64,000 nucleotides of DNA from Shimia marina (GCF_001458175.1 NZ_CYPW01000004.1:60593-124592); one strand, 5' to 3'; shown: positions 34,952-44,641, counted from the stretch's first letter. The notes: generated by a model not told the origin, from the letters alone. Numbers and translations: made by a program.

Positions 34952-36316
34952 ATGGTATCTGCAGCAGAGCAAATGGCGGCCAACACCAGCTGGGCCGCGC
35001 TTGGAAAAGCCACCGATCTGCGCAATCGCATCCTCTTCACCTTGGGTTTGTTGATTGTCTATCGTCTTGGCACCTGGATCCCGGTTCCCGGCATCGATGG
35101 TGTGGCGCTTCGTGAATTCATGGAAAGCGCAGGCGCAGGGATTGGCGGCATTCTGTCGATGTTCACCGGCGGCGCATTGGGCCGTATGGGGATTTTTGCT
35201 CTCGGCATCATGCCATATATCTCGGCCTCCATTATTGTTCAGCTTCTGGGCTCCATGGTGCCCGCCCTTGAACAGCTCAAGAAAGAGGGGGAACAGGGCC
35301 GGAAGAAGATGAACCAGTACACCCGCTACGGCACGGTGTTTCTCGCTACGCTGCAGGCCTATGGCCTTGCGGTGAGCCTTGAGGCTGGCGATCTGGTGAC
35401 TGATCCGGGCATGTTCTTCCGCTTCAGCTGTCTGGTGACACTGGTGGGGGGCACCATGTTCCTGATGTGGCTGGGTGAGCAGATCACCGCACGCGGCATC
35501 GGCAACGGCATCTCTCTGATCATCTTTGTGGGCATCGTGGCTGAACTGCCAGCGGCGCTGGCACAGTTCTTTGTTTCTGGCCGTACCGGTGCGATCAGCG
35601 AATTTGTGATTGTGGCTGTGATTGTCATGGTGATTGCCACCATCGCCTTTGTGGTCTTCATGGAGCGGGCGCTGCGCAAGATCCACATTCAGTATCCCCG
35701 TCGTCAGGTGGGTATGAAAGTCTATGACGGCGGTTCTTCTCACCTGCCGGTGAAAGTGAACCCAGCGGGCGTGATCCCGGCGATCTTTGCAAGCTCTCTA
35801 CTGCTGCTGCCAACCACAATTTCGACGTTCTCCGGCAGCCAGACTGGCCCGATCATGTCGACGCTGCTGGCGTATTTTGGCCCCGGTCAGCCTCTCTATC
35901 TGCTGTTCTTCGTGGCGATGATCGTCTTCTTTGCCTACTTCTATACGTTCAACGTGAGCTTCAAACCTGATGAAGTGGCCGACAATCTGAAAAATCAGAA
36001 CGGCTTTGTGCCTGGCATCCGCCCTGGCAAGCGTACCGCTGAGTATCTTGAATATGTGGTGAACCGCATTCTGGTGCTGGGCTCCATGTACCTTGCGGCA
36101 GTTTGTCTCCTTCCGGAAGTTCTGCGTGGTCAGTTTGCGATCCCCTTCTATTTTGGCGGCACCTCGGTTCTGATTGTGGTTTCCGTGACCATGGACACCA
36201 TTCAACAGGTGCAGAACCATCTGCTGGCCCATCAGTATGAGGGGCTGATCGAAAAATCGCAGCTGCGCGGCAAAGGTAAAAAGCGCGGCGCACGTAAGGG
36301 AGCTTCTCGTCGATGA
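34952..36316 (+). CDS. secY: Preprotein translocase subunit SecY
   Basis: SecY, 454 residues, forms the protein-conducting channel with SecE and SecG. Ten membrane helices are visible, starting near [26 protein letters not shown] (signature 1), with [14 protein letters not shown] in helix 2. The cytosolic loops are [19 protein letters not shown] and [16 protein letters not shown]. It overlaps adk by four bases, coupling the two genes. Confidence 0.98.
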   Translation: MVSAAEQMAANTSWAALGKATDLRNRILFTLGLLIVYRLGTWIPVPGIDGVALREFMESAGAGIGGILSMFTGGALGRMGIFALGIMPYISASIIVQLLGSMVPALEQLKKEGEQGRKKMNQYTRYGTVFLATLQAYGLAVSLEAGDLVTDPGMFFRFSCLVTLVGGTMFLMWLGEQITARGIGNGISLIIFVGIVAELPAALAQFFVSGRTGAISEFVIVAVIVMVIATIAFVVFMERALRKIHIQYPRRQVGMKVYDGGSSHLPVKVNPAGVIPAIFASSLLLLPTTISTFSGSQTGPIMSTLLAYFGPGQPLYLLFFVAMIVFFAYFYTFNVSFKPDEVADNLKNQNGFVPGIRPGKRTAEYLEYVVNRILVLGSMYLAAVCLLPEVLRGQFAIPFYFGGTSVLIVVSVTMDTIQQVQNHLLAHQYEGLIEKSQLRGKGKKRGARKGASRR

Positions 36317-36888
36317 ACATTATTCTGCTTGGCCCACCCGGCGCCGGTAAAGGAACTCAGGCTGGCCGTCTCGTTGAGAAGCGTGACATGATCCAACTGT
36401 CCACCGGAGACATGCTGCGCGCGGCAAAGACTTCGGGCACGGAAATGGGCAAAAAGGTCGCTGAGGTCATGGACCGTGGCGAGCTTGTCACCGACGAGAT
36501 CGTGATTGGCCTGATCCGTGAGCAGCTTGAAGGCGACAAAAAGGGAGGCTTCATTTTTGATGGTTTCCCCCGGACGTTGGCTCAGGCAGATGCGCTGGCA
36601 GCGTTGCTGGAAGACTGTGGCGAAACACTGGATGCGGTGATCGAAATGCAGGTGAACGATGAGGTTCTCGTGGACCGCATCGTCAACCGCGCCAAAGAGG
36701 CGGTTGCAGCAGGTGGCACCGCGCGGGCAGATGACAATGAAGAGAGCCTGAAAGTGCGCCTGATGGCGTATTATAAGCAGACCTCTCCGCTGATTGGCTA
36801 TTACCATGCCAAAGGCAATCTGACCGCGATTGACGGGCTGGCTTCAATGGAAGAGGTGGAAGCCTCGATCTCTGCCATTCTCGGATAA
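36313..36888 (+). CDS. adk: Adenylate kinase
   Basis: Adk, 191 residues, interconverts ATP + AMP and 2 ADP. The P-loop [10 protein letters not shown] lies at 7-16, and [13 protein letters not shown] carries the AMP-binding part. The lid is short and lacks the four-cysteine zinc site, as in other short bacterial Adk proteins. It overlaps the secY stop, with translational coupling likely. Confidence 0.97.
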   Translation: MNIILLGPPGAGKGTQAGRLVEKRDMIQLSTGDMLRAAKTSGTEMGKKVAEVMDRGELVTDEIVIGLIREQLEGDKKGGFIFDGFPRTLAQADALAALLEDCGETLDAVIEMQVNDEVLVDRIVNRAKEAVAAGGTARADDNEESLKVRLMAYYKQTSPLIGYYHAKGNLTAIDGLASMEEVEASISAILG

Positions 36889-36909
36889 GACCGGCAGTTC
36901 TGAATTTTA

Positions 36910-36937
36910 AAAGCCCTCGGTCATGCCGGGGGCTTTT
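36910..36937 (+). terminator. Terminator after adk
   Basis: AAAGCCCTCGG, loop TCATG, CCGGGGGCTTT followed by TC, 20 bases past the adk stop, ends the rplO-secY-adk unit. Confidence 0.8.
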
Positions 36938-36989
36938 CGCTTTTGGCGGGACAACGGCAGTAAGATGGCGGCGGTTTCGTTGCACGGAA

Positions 36990-37007
36990 AAAAGTTGAAA
37001 AACTTTT
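36990..37007 (+). promoter_or_regulatory. Inverted repeat before the YceI-like gene
   Basis: AAAAGTT, four-base spacer, AACTTTT forms a 7-bp perfect inverted repeat 68 bases before the ATG. It may be an operator or part of a sigma-dependent promoter for the YceI/cytochrome/ECF group. Confidence 0.3.
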
Positions 37008-37074
37008 GAATAGTTTTCGGCGGGGGCGCGTTACCCTCTTGAATAGGCAATTTCGCCTAGAACAGGAGGACGAA

Positions 37075-37659
37075 ATGAAGACCCTAGTGAAAACAGTTGC
37101 AGCGATGATGATGTTGGCCAGCCCGGTATTGGCTGGTGGTCACGAAAAATGGTCGGCTGTGGAAGCGGAAAGCGTGATCGCTTTTGGCTCGATCAAAGGC
37201 AATGAATTTGGCGAAGTGCACACTTTTGACGGGGTGACCGGCAAGGTGAATGAGAAGGGTGAAGTGGCTGTGTCCATTGCGCTGTCTTCCATTGAAACCA
37301 ACATTGATATCCGCAACGAGCGCATGATTGAGCATGTGTTCAAGGCGGCGGATGCTAAGGCGCAGCTTAATGGTGAAATCGACTTTGATGAGGTGCATGA
37401 CCTGAAGGTTGGCGACACCACTGTTGTGGATTTTGAAGGGGTGCTGAGCCTTGTTGGCGTAGAAGCCGATGTGGAGGCGGAGCTGTTTGTGGCGCGCATT
37501 GCTGAAGATCGCGTGCTGGTGACCACCGCAAACATGATCATGCTCTCCACCGAAGATTTGGGCATCACGGCCGGTGTCGACAAGCTTAAGGAGCTGGCAA
37601 GCCTGGACAGCATCACGCGGGTGACACCGGTGACCGTTCGCATGGTTTTTGCGAAATAA
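37075..37659 (+). CDS. YceI-like periplasmic protein
   Basis: This 194-residue protein has a signal peptide (ends near PVLAGG) and a lipocalin-like beta barrel of YceI type (SVIAFGSIKGNEFGEVHTFDGVTGKV... IETNIDIRNERMIEHVF). YceI proteins bind isoprenoid-like lipids or quinones in the periplasm and often neighbour cytochromes. The ATG at 37075 follows AGGAGG; an earlier in-frame start would bury the signal peptide. It is followed by a c-type cytochrome and an ECF sigma factor on the same strand, suggesting one operon for a periplasmic redox or stress function. Confidence 0.8.
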   Translation: MKTLVKTVAAMMMLASPVLAGGHEKWSAVEAESVIAFGSIKGNEFGEVHTFDGVTGKVNEKGEVAVSIALSSIETNIDIRNERMIEHVFKAADAKAQLNGEIDFDEVHDLKVGDTTVVDFEGVLSLVGVEADVEAELFVARIAEDRVLVTTANMIMLSTEDLGITAGVDKLKELASLDSITRVTPVTVRMVFAK

Positions 37660-37726
37660 GCCGCTGAGCTACTGAGCCACGGGCGCGGGGCATTTGCCGC
37701 GCGCCTTTCGCAAGGAGAATTTGGAA

Positions 37727-38101
37727 ATGCACAAGACGGCCATGGTGGCTTTGGTTCTGACTCTGGGCGGGGGCATGGCCTTCGCGGAGGGGGATGCCAA
37801 GGCAGGAAAAAAGGTTTTCAAAAAATGCAAAGCCTGTCACAGCCTTAAAGAAGGGCAGAACAAAGTGGGTCCGACATTGTATGGTGTTTTGGGGGCTGAG
37901 GCAGGCGCAGTAGAAGGCTTTCGCTACTCTAGTGCGCTTCAGGAGGCAGGCATTGTCTGGGACGATGAGGCACTTTCCGCCTTTCTGAGTAAGCCCAAGG
38001 CATTTGTGCCGGGCACGTCGATGGCGTTTCCTGGATTGAAAAAGCAAGATCAGATTGACGATCTCCTGGCCTATTTGCAGAGTGAGCAGAGCGAACAGTA
38101 A
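37727..38101 (+). CDS. Class I c-type cytochrome
   Basis: This 124-residue periplasmic cytochrome has a signal peptide ending near AFAEG, the haem motif C34-K-A-C37-H38, and a distal methionine in GTSMAFPG. It resembles small cytochrome c550/c2 electron carriers. AAGGAG precedes the ATG. It lies between the YceI-like gene and the ECF sigma gene, so it probably belongs to a regulon controlled by that sigma factor. Confidence 0.9.
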   Translation: MHKTAMVALVLTLGGGMAFAEGDAKAGKKVFKKCKACHSLKEGQNKVGPTLYGVLGAEAGAVEGFRYSSALQEAGIVWDDEALSAFLSKPKAFVPGTSMAFPGLKKQDQIDDLLAYLQSEQSEQ

Positions 38102-38126
38102 AGCAAACAGTCAGGTGACACTCTAG

Positions 38127-38663
38127 ATGTTGACCCCATGGAAGCGGCGCTCAGCTCAAGGTGAGGTTGAGGCGGGCTTGCCCCAGATTTTTCCGCGCGT
38201 GTGGCGCTATGCCTATTCCCTGTCAGGGACGCGGGATGGCGCAGATGATCTGGCGCAGGCGGCCTGCCTGCGTGCGATGGAGCGAGCGCGTCAGTTTCAA
38301 TCGGGCACACATTTGGACCGATGGGTTTTTCGGATCACGCGGAACCTCTGGGTGAGTGAACTGCGCAAGGCGCAGGTGCGTAAGCAGGGTGGTCTGTCGG
38401 TGGTTGATGCCGAAGAGATCGCAGATCCTGGGCAAAATCCGGAGCGTGATTATGACCGGCGGGAAGTGCTCCAAGCGGTGCTTGACCTGCCGGAAGCCCA
38501 ACGAGAGACCGTGTTTTTGGTCTATATCGAGGGCTATTCCTATAAGGAGGCAGCGGAGCTTCTGGAGATTCCGCTGGCCACCGTTATGAGCCGCCTTGCC
38601 ACCGCGCGAGGGCGTTTGAGCCAAAAGTTTCGCGACCAAGAAGGTGTGAGCGATGCAAAATGA
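38127..38663 (+). CDS. ECF-family RNA polymerase sigma factor
   Basis: This 178-residue sigma-70-like factor has region 2 at about 22-85 (YAYSLSGTRDGADDLAQAACLRAMER) and region 4 at about 115-170 (LPEAQRETVFLVYIEGYSYKEAAELLEIPLATVMSRLA). It has no extra domain. It overlaps the anti-sigma gene by 11 bases, a typical pairing, and follows YceI and cytochrome genes that it may control. The precise ECF subgroup is not assigned. Confidence 0.92.
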   Translation: MLTPWKRRSAQGEVEAGLPQIFPRVWRYAYSLSGTRDGADDLAQAACLRAMERARQFQSGTHLDRWVFRITRNLWVSELRKAQVRKQGGLSVVDAEEIADPGQNPERDYDRREVLQAVLDLPEAQRETVFLVYIEGYSYKEAAELLEIPLATVMSRLATARGRLSQKFRDQEGVSDAK

Positions 38664-39411
38664 AATGATCTCTGATGAAGATCTGGTTGCCTATCTGGAT
38701 GGGGAGGCGGATCCGGCAACCATTGGCCGTATTGAGGCGGGCTTGCGTCGGGAGGCAGATGTGCGGCGGCGGCTTGATCATCTGCGGTTGGATGTAGAGG
38801 CCCTGAAGGACAGCTTCGCGCTGCTGGAACCGCCCGTTTTTACCATGCCTGAAGCAGCCCCTGCGCGCGGGCGCGCGGCCGCGGCGGCTGTGCCTGTGTG
38901 GGGAACGGTGGCGGCGGCCTGTGTGGCGCTGGTGGTTGGTTTCGGTGCGGGGCACTGGCAGCAGGAGGTGGAAGCGCCCAAAGGCTGGATGGCCTATGTG
39001 GCGGCCTATCAGGCGCTCTATAGCCCAGCGACGCTTGCGGCCATTGATCAGCCGCAGGAGGCCCTGCGCAGCGAGTTGGCGCGTGTGTCTGATGCGGTGG
39101 GCAAAGACATTGATCTGGCGCAGTTGGAGGGATTGGCAGATGTCACCTACAAACGTGGACAGGTGCTGAGCTTCAAGGGGCGGCCCTTGGTGCAGCTGGC
39201 CTTTGCCACGCCAACCGGGGTGCCGATCGCCTTCTGCATCATCGAAAAGAAAGAGGCCACAGCCCCGTCAGATCAGATCGCGACCCTGGAACTTGAAGGT
39301 CTGAGCGCAGCGCAGTGGACGGATGGCGTGCATGATTATGTGATCATAGGTGGACAGGACACGGCTTTGATCGAGCGGCTGGGCGGGCAGTTGCAGGCGA
39401 TGCAGATTTAA
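38653..39411 (+). CDS. Membrane anti-sigma factor
   Basis: This protein of 252 residues has a cytosolic N-terminus (ISDEDLVAYLDGEADPATIGRIEAGL) that would bind the sigma factor, one membrane helix at about 81-100, and a periplasmic domain of about 150 residues. The zinc motif HxxxCxxC of ZAS anti-sigma factors is absent. It overlaps the ECF gene, so the two are co-translated. The periplasmic domain probably senses the signal, which is unknown. Confidence 0.82.
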   Translation: MQNEMISDEDLVAYLDGEADPATIGRIEAGLRREADVRRRLDHLRLDVEALKDSFALLEPPVFTMPEAAPARGRAAAAAVPVWGTVAAACVALVVGFGAGHWQQEVEAPKGWMAYVAAYQALYSPATLAAIDQPQEALRSELARVSDAVGKDIDLAQLEGLADVTYKRGQVLSFKGRPLVQLAFATPTGVPIAFCIIEKKEATAPSDQIATLELEGLSAAQWTDGVHDYVIIGGQDTALIERLGGQLQAMQI

Positions 39412-39619
39412 ACGCGTCGCCGATAGGGGGGGGAGGCGAGTCGTCCCCACAAGTGTAGGGTGTCGCCCTCAGAGGCTGCAATGTTCGTTGATCGCGATCT
39501 GTGTGCCGAGACACAGGATGGCCTTAGCGGTCCTGAGGTCACCTCTCTTGGTAATTGAACGCGGGTCTTCGACAGGCTACTGATCTAGCCAATGCGCGTA
39601 TTTTTGTTTGGAGAGAGTT

Positions 39620-40636
39620 ATGAACCTGTCGCTGAAAATGCTCCTCGTAACGTCCGCTTTGACTCTTGCAGCCTCTGGTTCTGTTGCGGAAACGACTCCT
39701 GTTACCATTGATAATTTTGTCCGCGCTGCGACGGATATCGAGTTTCGAAAGTATCTGGTGAACTCCGGGGGCATTAACAAGCTGTTTCATGTGCGCGAAC
39801 CCACACCGCTGGATATGCAGCCAACGATCCGCATGAATCGGGATACACTCTATAGCATGGCAGTGGTCGATATTTCGGAAGGGGCGGTATTGACCGTGCC
39901 GGAGACCGGAGACCGCTATGTTTCGGTTCAGGTGGTTAATCAGGACCACTACGTTAACGAGGTGTTCCTGGGCGGTGGCACCTATGATCTGAAGGTAGAT
40001 CAATTTGATACGCCTTATGTGGTCCTGTTGTTTCGGTATCTCGTTGACTCGGAAGACCCCGACGACATAGCCAAGGTGACTGCCTTGCAGGACGGGGTCA
40101 AACTGCAGGCCAATTCAGCCCGCCCTTTTGATGATCCACACTATGATAAGATTGCTTTCGACGAAGTTTTGAGTGCTGTGCTGGAGCTTGCACGGTTTGC
40201 TCCTGACAGCGCAGGCACATTTGGCTCAAAGGACGCGGTTGATCCTGTGAGGCATTTGCTGGGAACCGGGTTTGGCTGGGGTGGTTTGCCGGAGGAACAG
40301 GCATTTTATCTGAATGTCGAACCTGGTCTGGCGCTGGGGGCGTATAAAATTGAGGTCCCTGCCAAGGTTCCTGTGGGCGCATTTTGGTCTGTCAGCCTAT
40401 ATAACGCGGCCGGTTTCTTTGAGGAGAATAATCTTGGCGTGTATGTGATTAATTCTGTCACGGGGGAGGTCAACACGGACGGGTCGATGACCGTACATTT
40501 CGGCGCTTGTGAGGACGGGCGGGTCAATTGCCTGCCGATCATGGAGGGCTGGAACTACGCCGTGCGTTTGTATCAACCCGCGCCCGAAGTGATTGACGGG
40601 ACGTGGACCTTTCCAGAGATCACTGTTGCGAAGTGA
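39620..40636 (+). CDS. Exported DUF1254/DUF1214-family protein
   Basis: This 338-residue protein has a signal peptide (ends AASGSVAE). It has an N-terminal DUF1254-like part (PTIRMNRDTLYSMAVVDISEGAVLTVPETGDRY) and a C-terminal DUF1214-like part (GAFWSVSLYNAAGFFEENNLGVYVIN). Both domains are known only as beta-rich modules of unknown function. GGAGAGA precedes the ATG at 39620; an upstream in-frame start would lengthen the signal. It is the last gene before the alpha operon. Confidence 0.8.
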   Translation: MNLSLKMLLVTSALTLAASGSVAETTPVTIDNFVRAATDIEFRKYLVNSGGINKLFHVREPTPLDMQPTIRMNRDTLYSMAVVDISEGAVLTVPETGDRYVSVQVVNQDHYVNEVFLGGGTYDLKVDQFDTPYVVLLFRYLVDSEDPDDIAKVTALQDGVKLQANSARPFDDPHYDKIAFDEVLSAVLELARFAPDSAGTFGSKDAVDPVRHLLGTGFGWGGLPEEQAFYLNVEPGLALGAYKIEVPAKVPVGAFWSVSLYNAAGFFEENNLGVYVINSVTGEVNTDGSMTVHFGACEDGRVNCLPIMEGWNYAVRLYQPAPEVIDGTWTFPEITVAK

Positions 40637-40662
40637 ATTCCGGATCAATGCGCGATCTGCGC

Positions 40663-40691
40663 TTGACGTGCGTGGCCTGCGCCACTACTTG
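40663..40691 (+). promoter_or_regulatory. Candidate promoter of the alpha operon
   Basis: TTGACG (40663-40668) and TACTTG (40686-40691) are 17 bases apart, about 150 bases before rpsM. The -10 is imperfect. Confidence 0.4.
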
Positions 40692-40843
40692 ACGCTATCT
40701 CGCAAGAGAATCGAATTGTGCGCGGGTAGTCCGTTCACATGATCATATCTTAAATACTGAGCGCGCTGACATCGTTGTCACTGTTCAGTGTTGTGAAAAA
40801 AGGTTCTGGAATGACGGAACCGCAACGAAAAGGAAAGTGACAC

Positions 40844-41212
40844 GTGGCACGTATTGCCGGCGTAAACATCCCGACCCACAAACGGGTCCCGATCGCCCTG
40901 ACTTATATCACTGGTATTGGCCCAGCCTCTGCCAAAGAAATCTGCACTGCCGTGAACATCGACGAAACCCGTCGTGTGAACGAGCTGTCTGATGCAGAAG
41001 TTCTGTCCATTCGCGAGCACATCGATGCGAACTTCACTGTTGAAGGTGACCTGCGTCGTGAAGTGCAGATGAACATCAAACGTCTGATGGATCTCGGCTG
41101 CTACCGCGGTCTGCGCCATCGTCGTAACCTCCCGGTCCGCGGTCAGCGTACCCACACCAACGCACGTACCCGTAAAGGTCCTGCGAAGCCGATCGCCGGC
41201 AAGAAGAAGTAA
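40844..41212 (+). CDS. rpsM: 30S ribosomal protein S13
   Basis: S13, 122 residues, is in the 30S head and contacts L5. It starts with GTG ([22 protein letters not shown]) preceded by AAAGGAAAG, and ends in the basic [21 protein letters not shown] tail. It heads the alpha block and is followed 15 bases later by rpsK. rpsD and rpmJ are not present in this block. Confidence 0.98.
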   Translation: MARIAGVNIPTHKRVPIALTYITGIGPASAKEICTAVNIDETRRVNELSDAEVLSIREHIDANFTVEGDLRREVQMNIKRLMDLGCYRGLRHRRNLPVRGQRTHTNARTRKGPAKPIAGKKK

Positions 41213-41227
41213 GGGAGGGTTTGATCA

Positions 41228-41617
41228 ATGGCACGCGATAAGACTCGTACGAAGAAAAAAGAGCGTAAGAACATTGCTTCTGGTGTTGCGCATGTGAACT
41301 CCTCGTTCAACAACACCAAGATCCTGATCTCTGACGTTCAGGGCAACGCGATCTCCTGGTCCTCCGCTGGTTCCATGGGTTTCAAGGGCTCCCGTAAGTC
41401 CACCCCATATGCCGCTCAGATGGCTGCAGAAGACGCAGGCAAAAAAGCGCAGGATCACGGTGTGAAGACGCTGGAAGTGGAAGTTCAGGGCCCAGGTTCT
41501 GGCCGTGAATCCGCGCTGCGCGCTCTGGCTGCAATCGGTTTCAACATCACATCCATCCGTGACGTGACCCCGATCGCACACAACGGCTGCCGCCCTCCAA
41601 AGCGCCGCCGCGTCTAA
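41228..41617 (+). CDS. rpsK: 30S ribosomal protein S11
   Basis: S11, 129 residues, lies in the 30S platform. It contains [26 protein letters not shown] and ends [18 protein letters not shown], which are signatures. GGGAGGG precedes the ATG. The spacer to rpoA carries a hairpin. Confidence 0.98.
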   Translation: MARDKTRTKKKERKNIASGVAHVNSSFNNTKILISDVQGNAISWSSAGSMGFKGSRKSTPYAAQMAAEDAGKKAQDHGVKTLEVEVQGPGSGRESALRALAAIGFNITSIRDVTPIAHNGCRPPKRRRV

Positions 41618-41635
41618 GCGACACAGAATTCCTTT

Positions 41636-41665
41636 GGGGCCGCGTGTTTTTGCACGGCCCCATTT
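41636..41665 (+). terminator. Attenuator-like hairpin between rpsK and rpoA
   Basis: GGGGCCGCGTG and CACGGCCCC pair with one bulged C, with a T-rich loop, followed by ATTTCG. It may modulate read-through into rpoA. Confidence 0.4.
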
Positions 41666-41733
41666 CGTCATTTTGAAACCTCGGGCGTCTGGTTCATTTG
41701 GAACATGGGAGCCAGACAAGAATGGAGGGACGC

Positions 41734-42750
41734 ATGATCCACAAGAATTGGGCAGAATTGATCAAGCCGACCCAGCTTGAAGTAAAGCCGGGCAACGACC
41801 CTGCGCGCCAGGCCACTGTTGTGGCAGAGCCGCTGGAGCGTGGCTTTGGTCTGACATTGGGCAACGCGCTGCGCCGCGTTCTGATGAGCTCGCTGCAAGG
41901 CGCGGCCATCACCAGCGTTCAGATCGACAACGTACTGCATGAGTTTTCGTCTGTTGCCGGTGTGCGTGAAGACGTGACCGACATCATCCTGAACCTGAAG
42001 GGCGTGTCCCTGCGCATGGAAGTGGAAGGCCCTAAGCGTCTGTCCATCAATGCAAAAGGTCCGGGTGCGGTCACTGCTGCGGACATCTCTGACAGCGCAG
42101 GCATCGAAGTGCTGAACAAAGAGCATGTGATCTGTCACCTGGATGACGGCGCAGACCTCTATGTTGAACTGACTGTGAACACCGGCAAAGGCTATGTCTC
42201 TGCAGACAAGAACAAGCCGGAAGATGCGCCTATTGGTCTGATGCCAATTGATGCGATCTACTCCCCGGTCAAGAAAGTGTCTTATGACGTGCAGCCGACC
42301 CGTGAAGGTCAGGTGCTGGACTATGACAAGCTGACCATGAAAGTGGAAACCGATGGTTCCATCACCCCTGAAGATGCCGTGGCTTTTGCTGCGCGCATTC
42401 TGCAGGATCAGCTGTCCATCTTCGTGAACTTTGATGAGCCAGAATCTGCGGGCCGTCAGGAAGAAGATGATGGTCTGGAGTTCAACCCGCTTCTGCTGAA
42501 GAAAGTGGACGAGCTGGAACTGTCTGTACGCTCTGCGAACTGCCTGAAGAACGACAACATTGTCTACATCGGCGATCTGATCCAGAAGACCGAAGCAGAG
42601 ATGCTGCGCACCCCGAACTTCGGCCGCAAGTCTTTGAACGAGATCAAAGAAGTGCTGTCCGGCATGGGGCTTCACCTCGGCATGGACGTCGAGGACTGGC
42701 CACCAGACAACATCGAAGATCTGGCCAAGAAGTTCGAAGACAACTTCTAA
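41734..42750 (+). CDS. rpoA: RNA polymerase alpha subunit
   Basis: RpoA, 338 residues, starts the assembly of RNA polymerase. The N-terminal domain has [25 protein letters not shown]; the C-terminal domain ends [38 protein letters not shown] 41734 is used because GGAGGG lies before it and it matches the family N-terminus ([12 protein letters not shown]); earlier in-frame codons lack a site. Confidence 0.98.
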   Translation: MIHKNWAELIKPTQLEVKPGNDPARQATVVAEPLERGFGLTLGNALRRVLMSSLQGAAITSVQIDNVLHEFSSVAGVREDVTDIILNLKGVSLRMEVEGPKRLSINAKGPGAVTAADISDSAGIEVLNKEHVICHLDDGADLYVELTVNTGKGYVSADKNKPEDAPIGLMPIDAIYSPVKKVSYDVQPTREGQVLDYDKLTMKVETDGSITPEDAVAFAARILQDQLSIFVNFDEPESAGRQEEDDGLEFNPLLLKKVDELELSVRSANCLKNDNIVYIGDLIQKTEAEMLRTPNFGRKSLNEIKEVLSGMGLHLGMDVEDWPPDNIEDLAKKFEDNF

Positions 42751-42780
42751 AGGTGCGCCCAGAGGGCACACCCTACGTAG

Positions 42781-42801
42781 GGTGCGCATTCATTGCGCAC
42801 C
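42781..42801 (+). repeat. Hairpin in the rpoA-rplQ spacer
   Basis: GGTGCGC, seven-base loop, GCGCACC forms a perfect hairpin. It lies in the 164-base rpoA-rplQ spacer next to a second GGTGCGC (42752-42758) and the palindrome CCCTACGTAGGG (42771-42782). It resembles a short intergenic repeat. Confidence 0.4.
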
Positions 42802-42914
42802 TTCACAGACAAATGCCCGGATGTGCCGGGGAAGACTGGGCTTTCCGCCCCAAGGTGAACCGGTGACACGCATCACTGGTCTGACAAAGCAAAACGCGAA
42901 TTAGGAGACATCAA

Positions 42915-43334
42915 ATGCGTCATGCTCGTGGCTATCGCCGCCTGAACCGTACTCACGAACACCGTAAAGCCCTGTTTGCCAACATGGCGGGTTCCTTGAT
43001 CGAACACGAACAGATCAAAACCACCCTGCCTAAGGCAAAAGAACTGCGCCCGATCGTTGAAAAGCTGATCACGCTTGCAAAGCGTGGTGACCTGCACGCC
43101 CGTCGTCAGGCGGCTGCACGTCTGAAAGAAGATCAGTATGTTGCAAAACTGTTCGACGTTCTGGGCCCACGTTACGCAGAGCGTAAAGGTGGTTACATCC
43201 GCATCATGAAAGCCGGCTTCCGCTATGGTGACATGGCGCCGATGGCGATCATCGAATTTGTGGATCGTGACGTTGATGCAAAAGGCGCGGCCGACAAGGC
43301 CCGCGTGGCAGCGGAAGACGCCGCCGAAGAATAA
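42915..43334 (+). CDS. rplQ: 50S ribosomal protein L17
   Basis: L17, 139 residues, sits near the tunnel exit. It begins [24 protein letters not shown] and contains [17 protein letters not shown]. It has a short alanine-rich tail, ending EDAAEE, common in alphaproteobacteria. TTAGGAGA precedes the ATG. It ends the ribosomal cluster. Confidence 0.98.
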   Translation: MRHARGYRRLNRTHEHRKALFANMAGSLIEHEQIKTTLPKAKELRPIVEKLITLAKRGDLHARRQAAARLKEDQYVAKLFDVLGPRYAERKGGYIRIMKAGFRYGDMAPMAIIEFVDRDVDAKGAADKARVAAEDAAEE

Positions 43335-43361
43335 TCTCCATCTGGATCAACCAGATGCCTG

Positions 43362-43391
43362 GACCCCTGCCAGAATGGCGGGGGTCTTTTT
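43362..43391 (+). terminator. Intrinsic terminator after rplQ
   Basis: GACCCCTGCC, loop AGAAT, GGCGGGGGTC is followed by five T residues, 27 bases past the stop. Confidence 0.85.
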
Positions 43392-43471
43392 GTTTGAGGA
43401 TTTGTGTTTGCCCATGGCGTTTTTTTCGAGAGCACGCCATGGTTGCGCCGTCAACTTGAGGGAGTGGCACC

Positions 43472-44641
43472 ATGGCATGTGATGTGATCGTGATTGGGGC
43501 GGGGCTCTGGGGCAGTGCTTGCGCGCGCCATCTGGCAGAGATGGGGGCGGATGTTGTGTTGGTTGGCCCGGCTGAACCCGCCGACGGCGCAACTCACAGC
43601 GGCGTGTTTGGCAGCCACTATGATGAGGCGCGGATCACGCGCCGTCTGGCCAGCGACCGGGATTGGGCGCGGTTTGCCGATGTGGCCATGACCCGCTACC
43701 CGGTGTTGGAGGGCGCGGCGGCAAAGCCGGTGTTCCATCCGGTGGGGGCCTTGATGGCGGGCGTTGAAGAGGGTGTGGGCAGCGCCTTTATACGCGATAC
43801 GGTTGCCGTGGCGGATGACCTCGGCACGGTCTATGAAAGCTATCAGGGGCAGGGTTTGAAGGCGCGCTTCCCGTTTTTCTCCTTCCCAGACGGGGTGCGC
43901 GCGCTTTATGAGCGCGACGGCGGCTGGATCAATCCGCGTGCGCATGTGGCTGCGGAAATTGCGCTGGCGCAAGCCAATGGGGTGATTTGGTATCAGACAG
44001 AAGCTGTCGGAGTGGCGGAGAGCGCGGCCCATGTGGAGGTGCGCTGCGCCAATGGTGCGCGTTTCAAGGCCGCGCGGGTGGTGATCGCCTGCGGGGCATT
44101 CTCCAAAGCAGACACACTGTTGCCCGCGCCTGTGCCTCTCACATCTTATGCGCGCACCATTGCCTTTCTGGAGATCGATGCGGCAGAAGCGCGGCGGCTG
44201 CAAGAGATGCCATCGCTGGTCTATGTGCCGCCGGGCACGGATCGGGACAGCTATGTGTTGCCCCCGGTGCCCTATCCAGATGGGAAGACCTATCTCAAAA
44301 TCGGCGGGGATCCTGAGGATCATGCTCTGGACACGGTTGCGGAACTCAAGGACTGGTTCCGCGGAGGCGGCGATGCGGCTGTGGCGGCAATGCTGGCTGC
44401 GCAATTGCAGGATCTGATGCCCGGATTGGCCTGTCGCGGTGTGCGCCATGGCAGCTGTGTCACCTCCTTCAGCCCATCTGGCAAGCCTTTGATCTATTCG
44501 GCGTCTGAGCGCAGTGTGGTGTTAACGGGCGGCAATGGTGCGGGGGCCAAATGTGCGGATGAGATTGGCCGCTTGGGGGCCATACTTGCACAGGGCGGTG
44601 ATCTGGCTGCTCAGGGATATGACGCGGATTTTCTGCCTTGA
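43472..44641 (+). CDS. FAD-dependent oxidoreductase (DAO family)
   Basis: This 389-residue protein has the dinucleotide motif GAGLWGSACARHLAEMG at 9-25 and a C-terminal GGNGAGAKCADEIG FAD-contacting segment, as in D-amino-acid oxidase / sarcosine oxidase-like enzymes. The substrate is probably an amine or amino acid but is not fixed by sequence; N-methyl amino acid oxidases are the nearest group. No partner genes are visible. It is separated from the protease gene by 75 bases. Confidence 0.8.
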   Translation: MACDVIVIGAGLWGSACARHLAEMGADVVLVGPAEPADGATHSGVFGSHYDEARITRRLASDRDWARFADVAMTRYPVLEGAAAKPVFHPVGALMAGVEEGVGSAFIRDTVAVADDLGTVYESYQGQGLKARFPFFSFPDGVRALYERDGGWINPRAHVAAEIALAQANGVIWYQTEAVGVAESAAHVEVRCANGARFKAARVVIACGAFSKADTLLPAPVPLTSYARTIAFLEIDAAEARRLQEMPSLVYVPPGTDRDSYVLPPVPYPDGKTYLKIGGDPEDHALDTVAELKDWFRGGGDAAVAAMLAAQLQDLMPGLACRGVRHGSCVTSFSPSGKPLIYSASERSVVLTGGNGAGAKCADEIGRLGAILAQGGDLAAQGYDADFLP

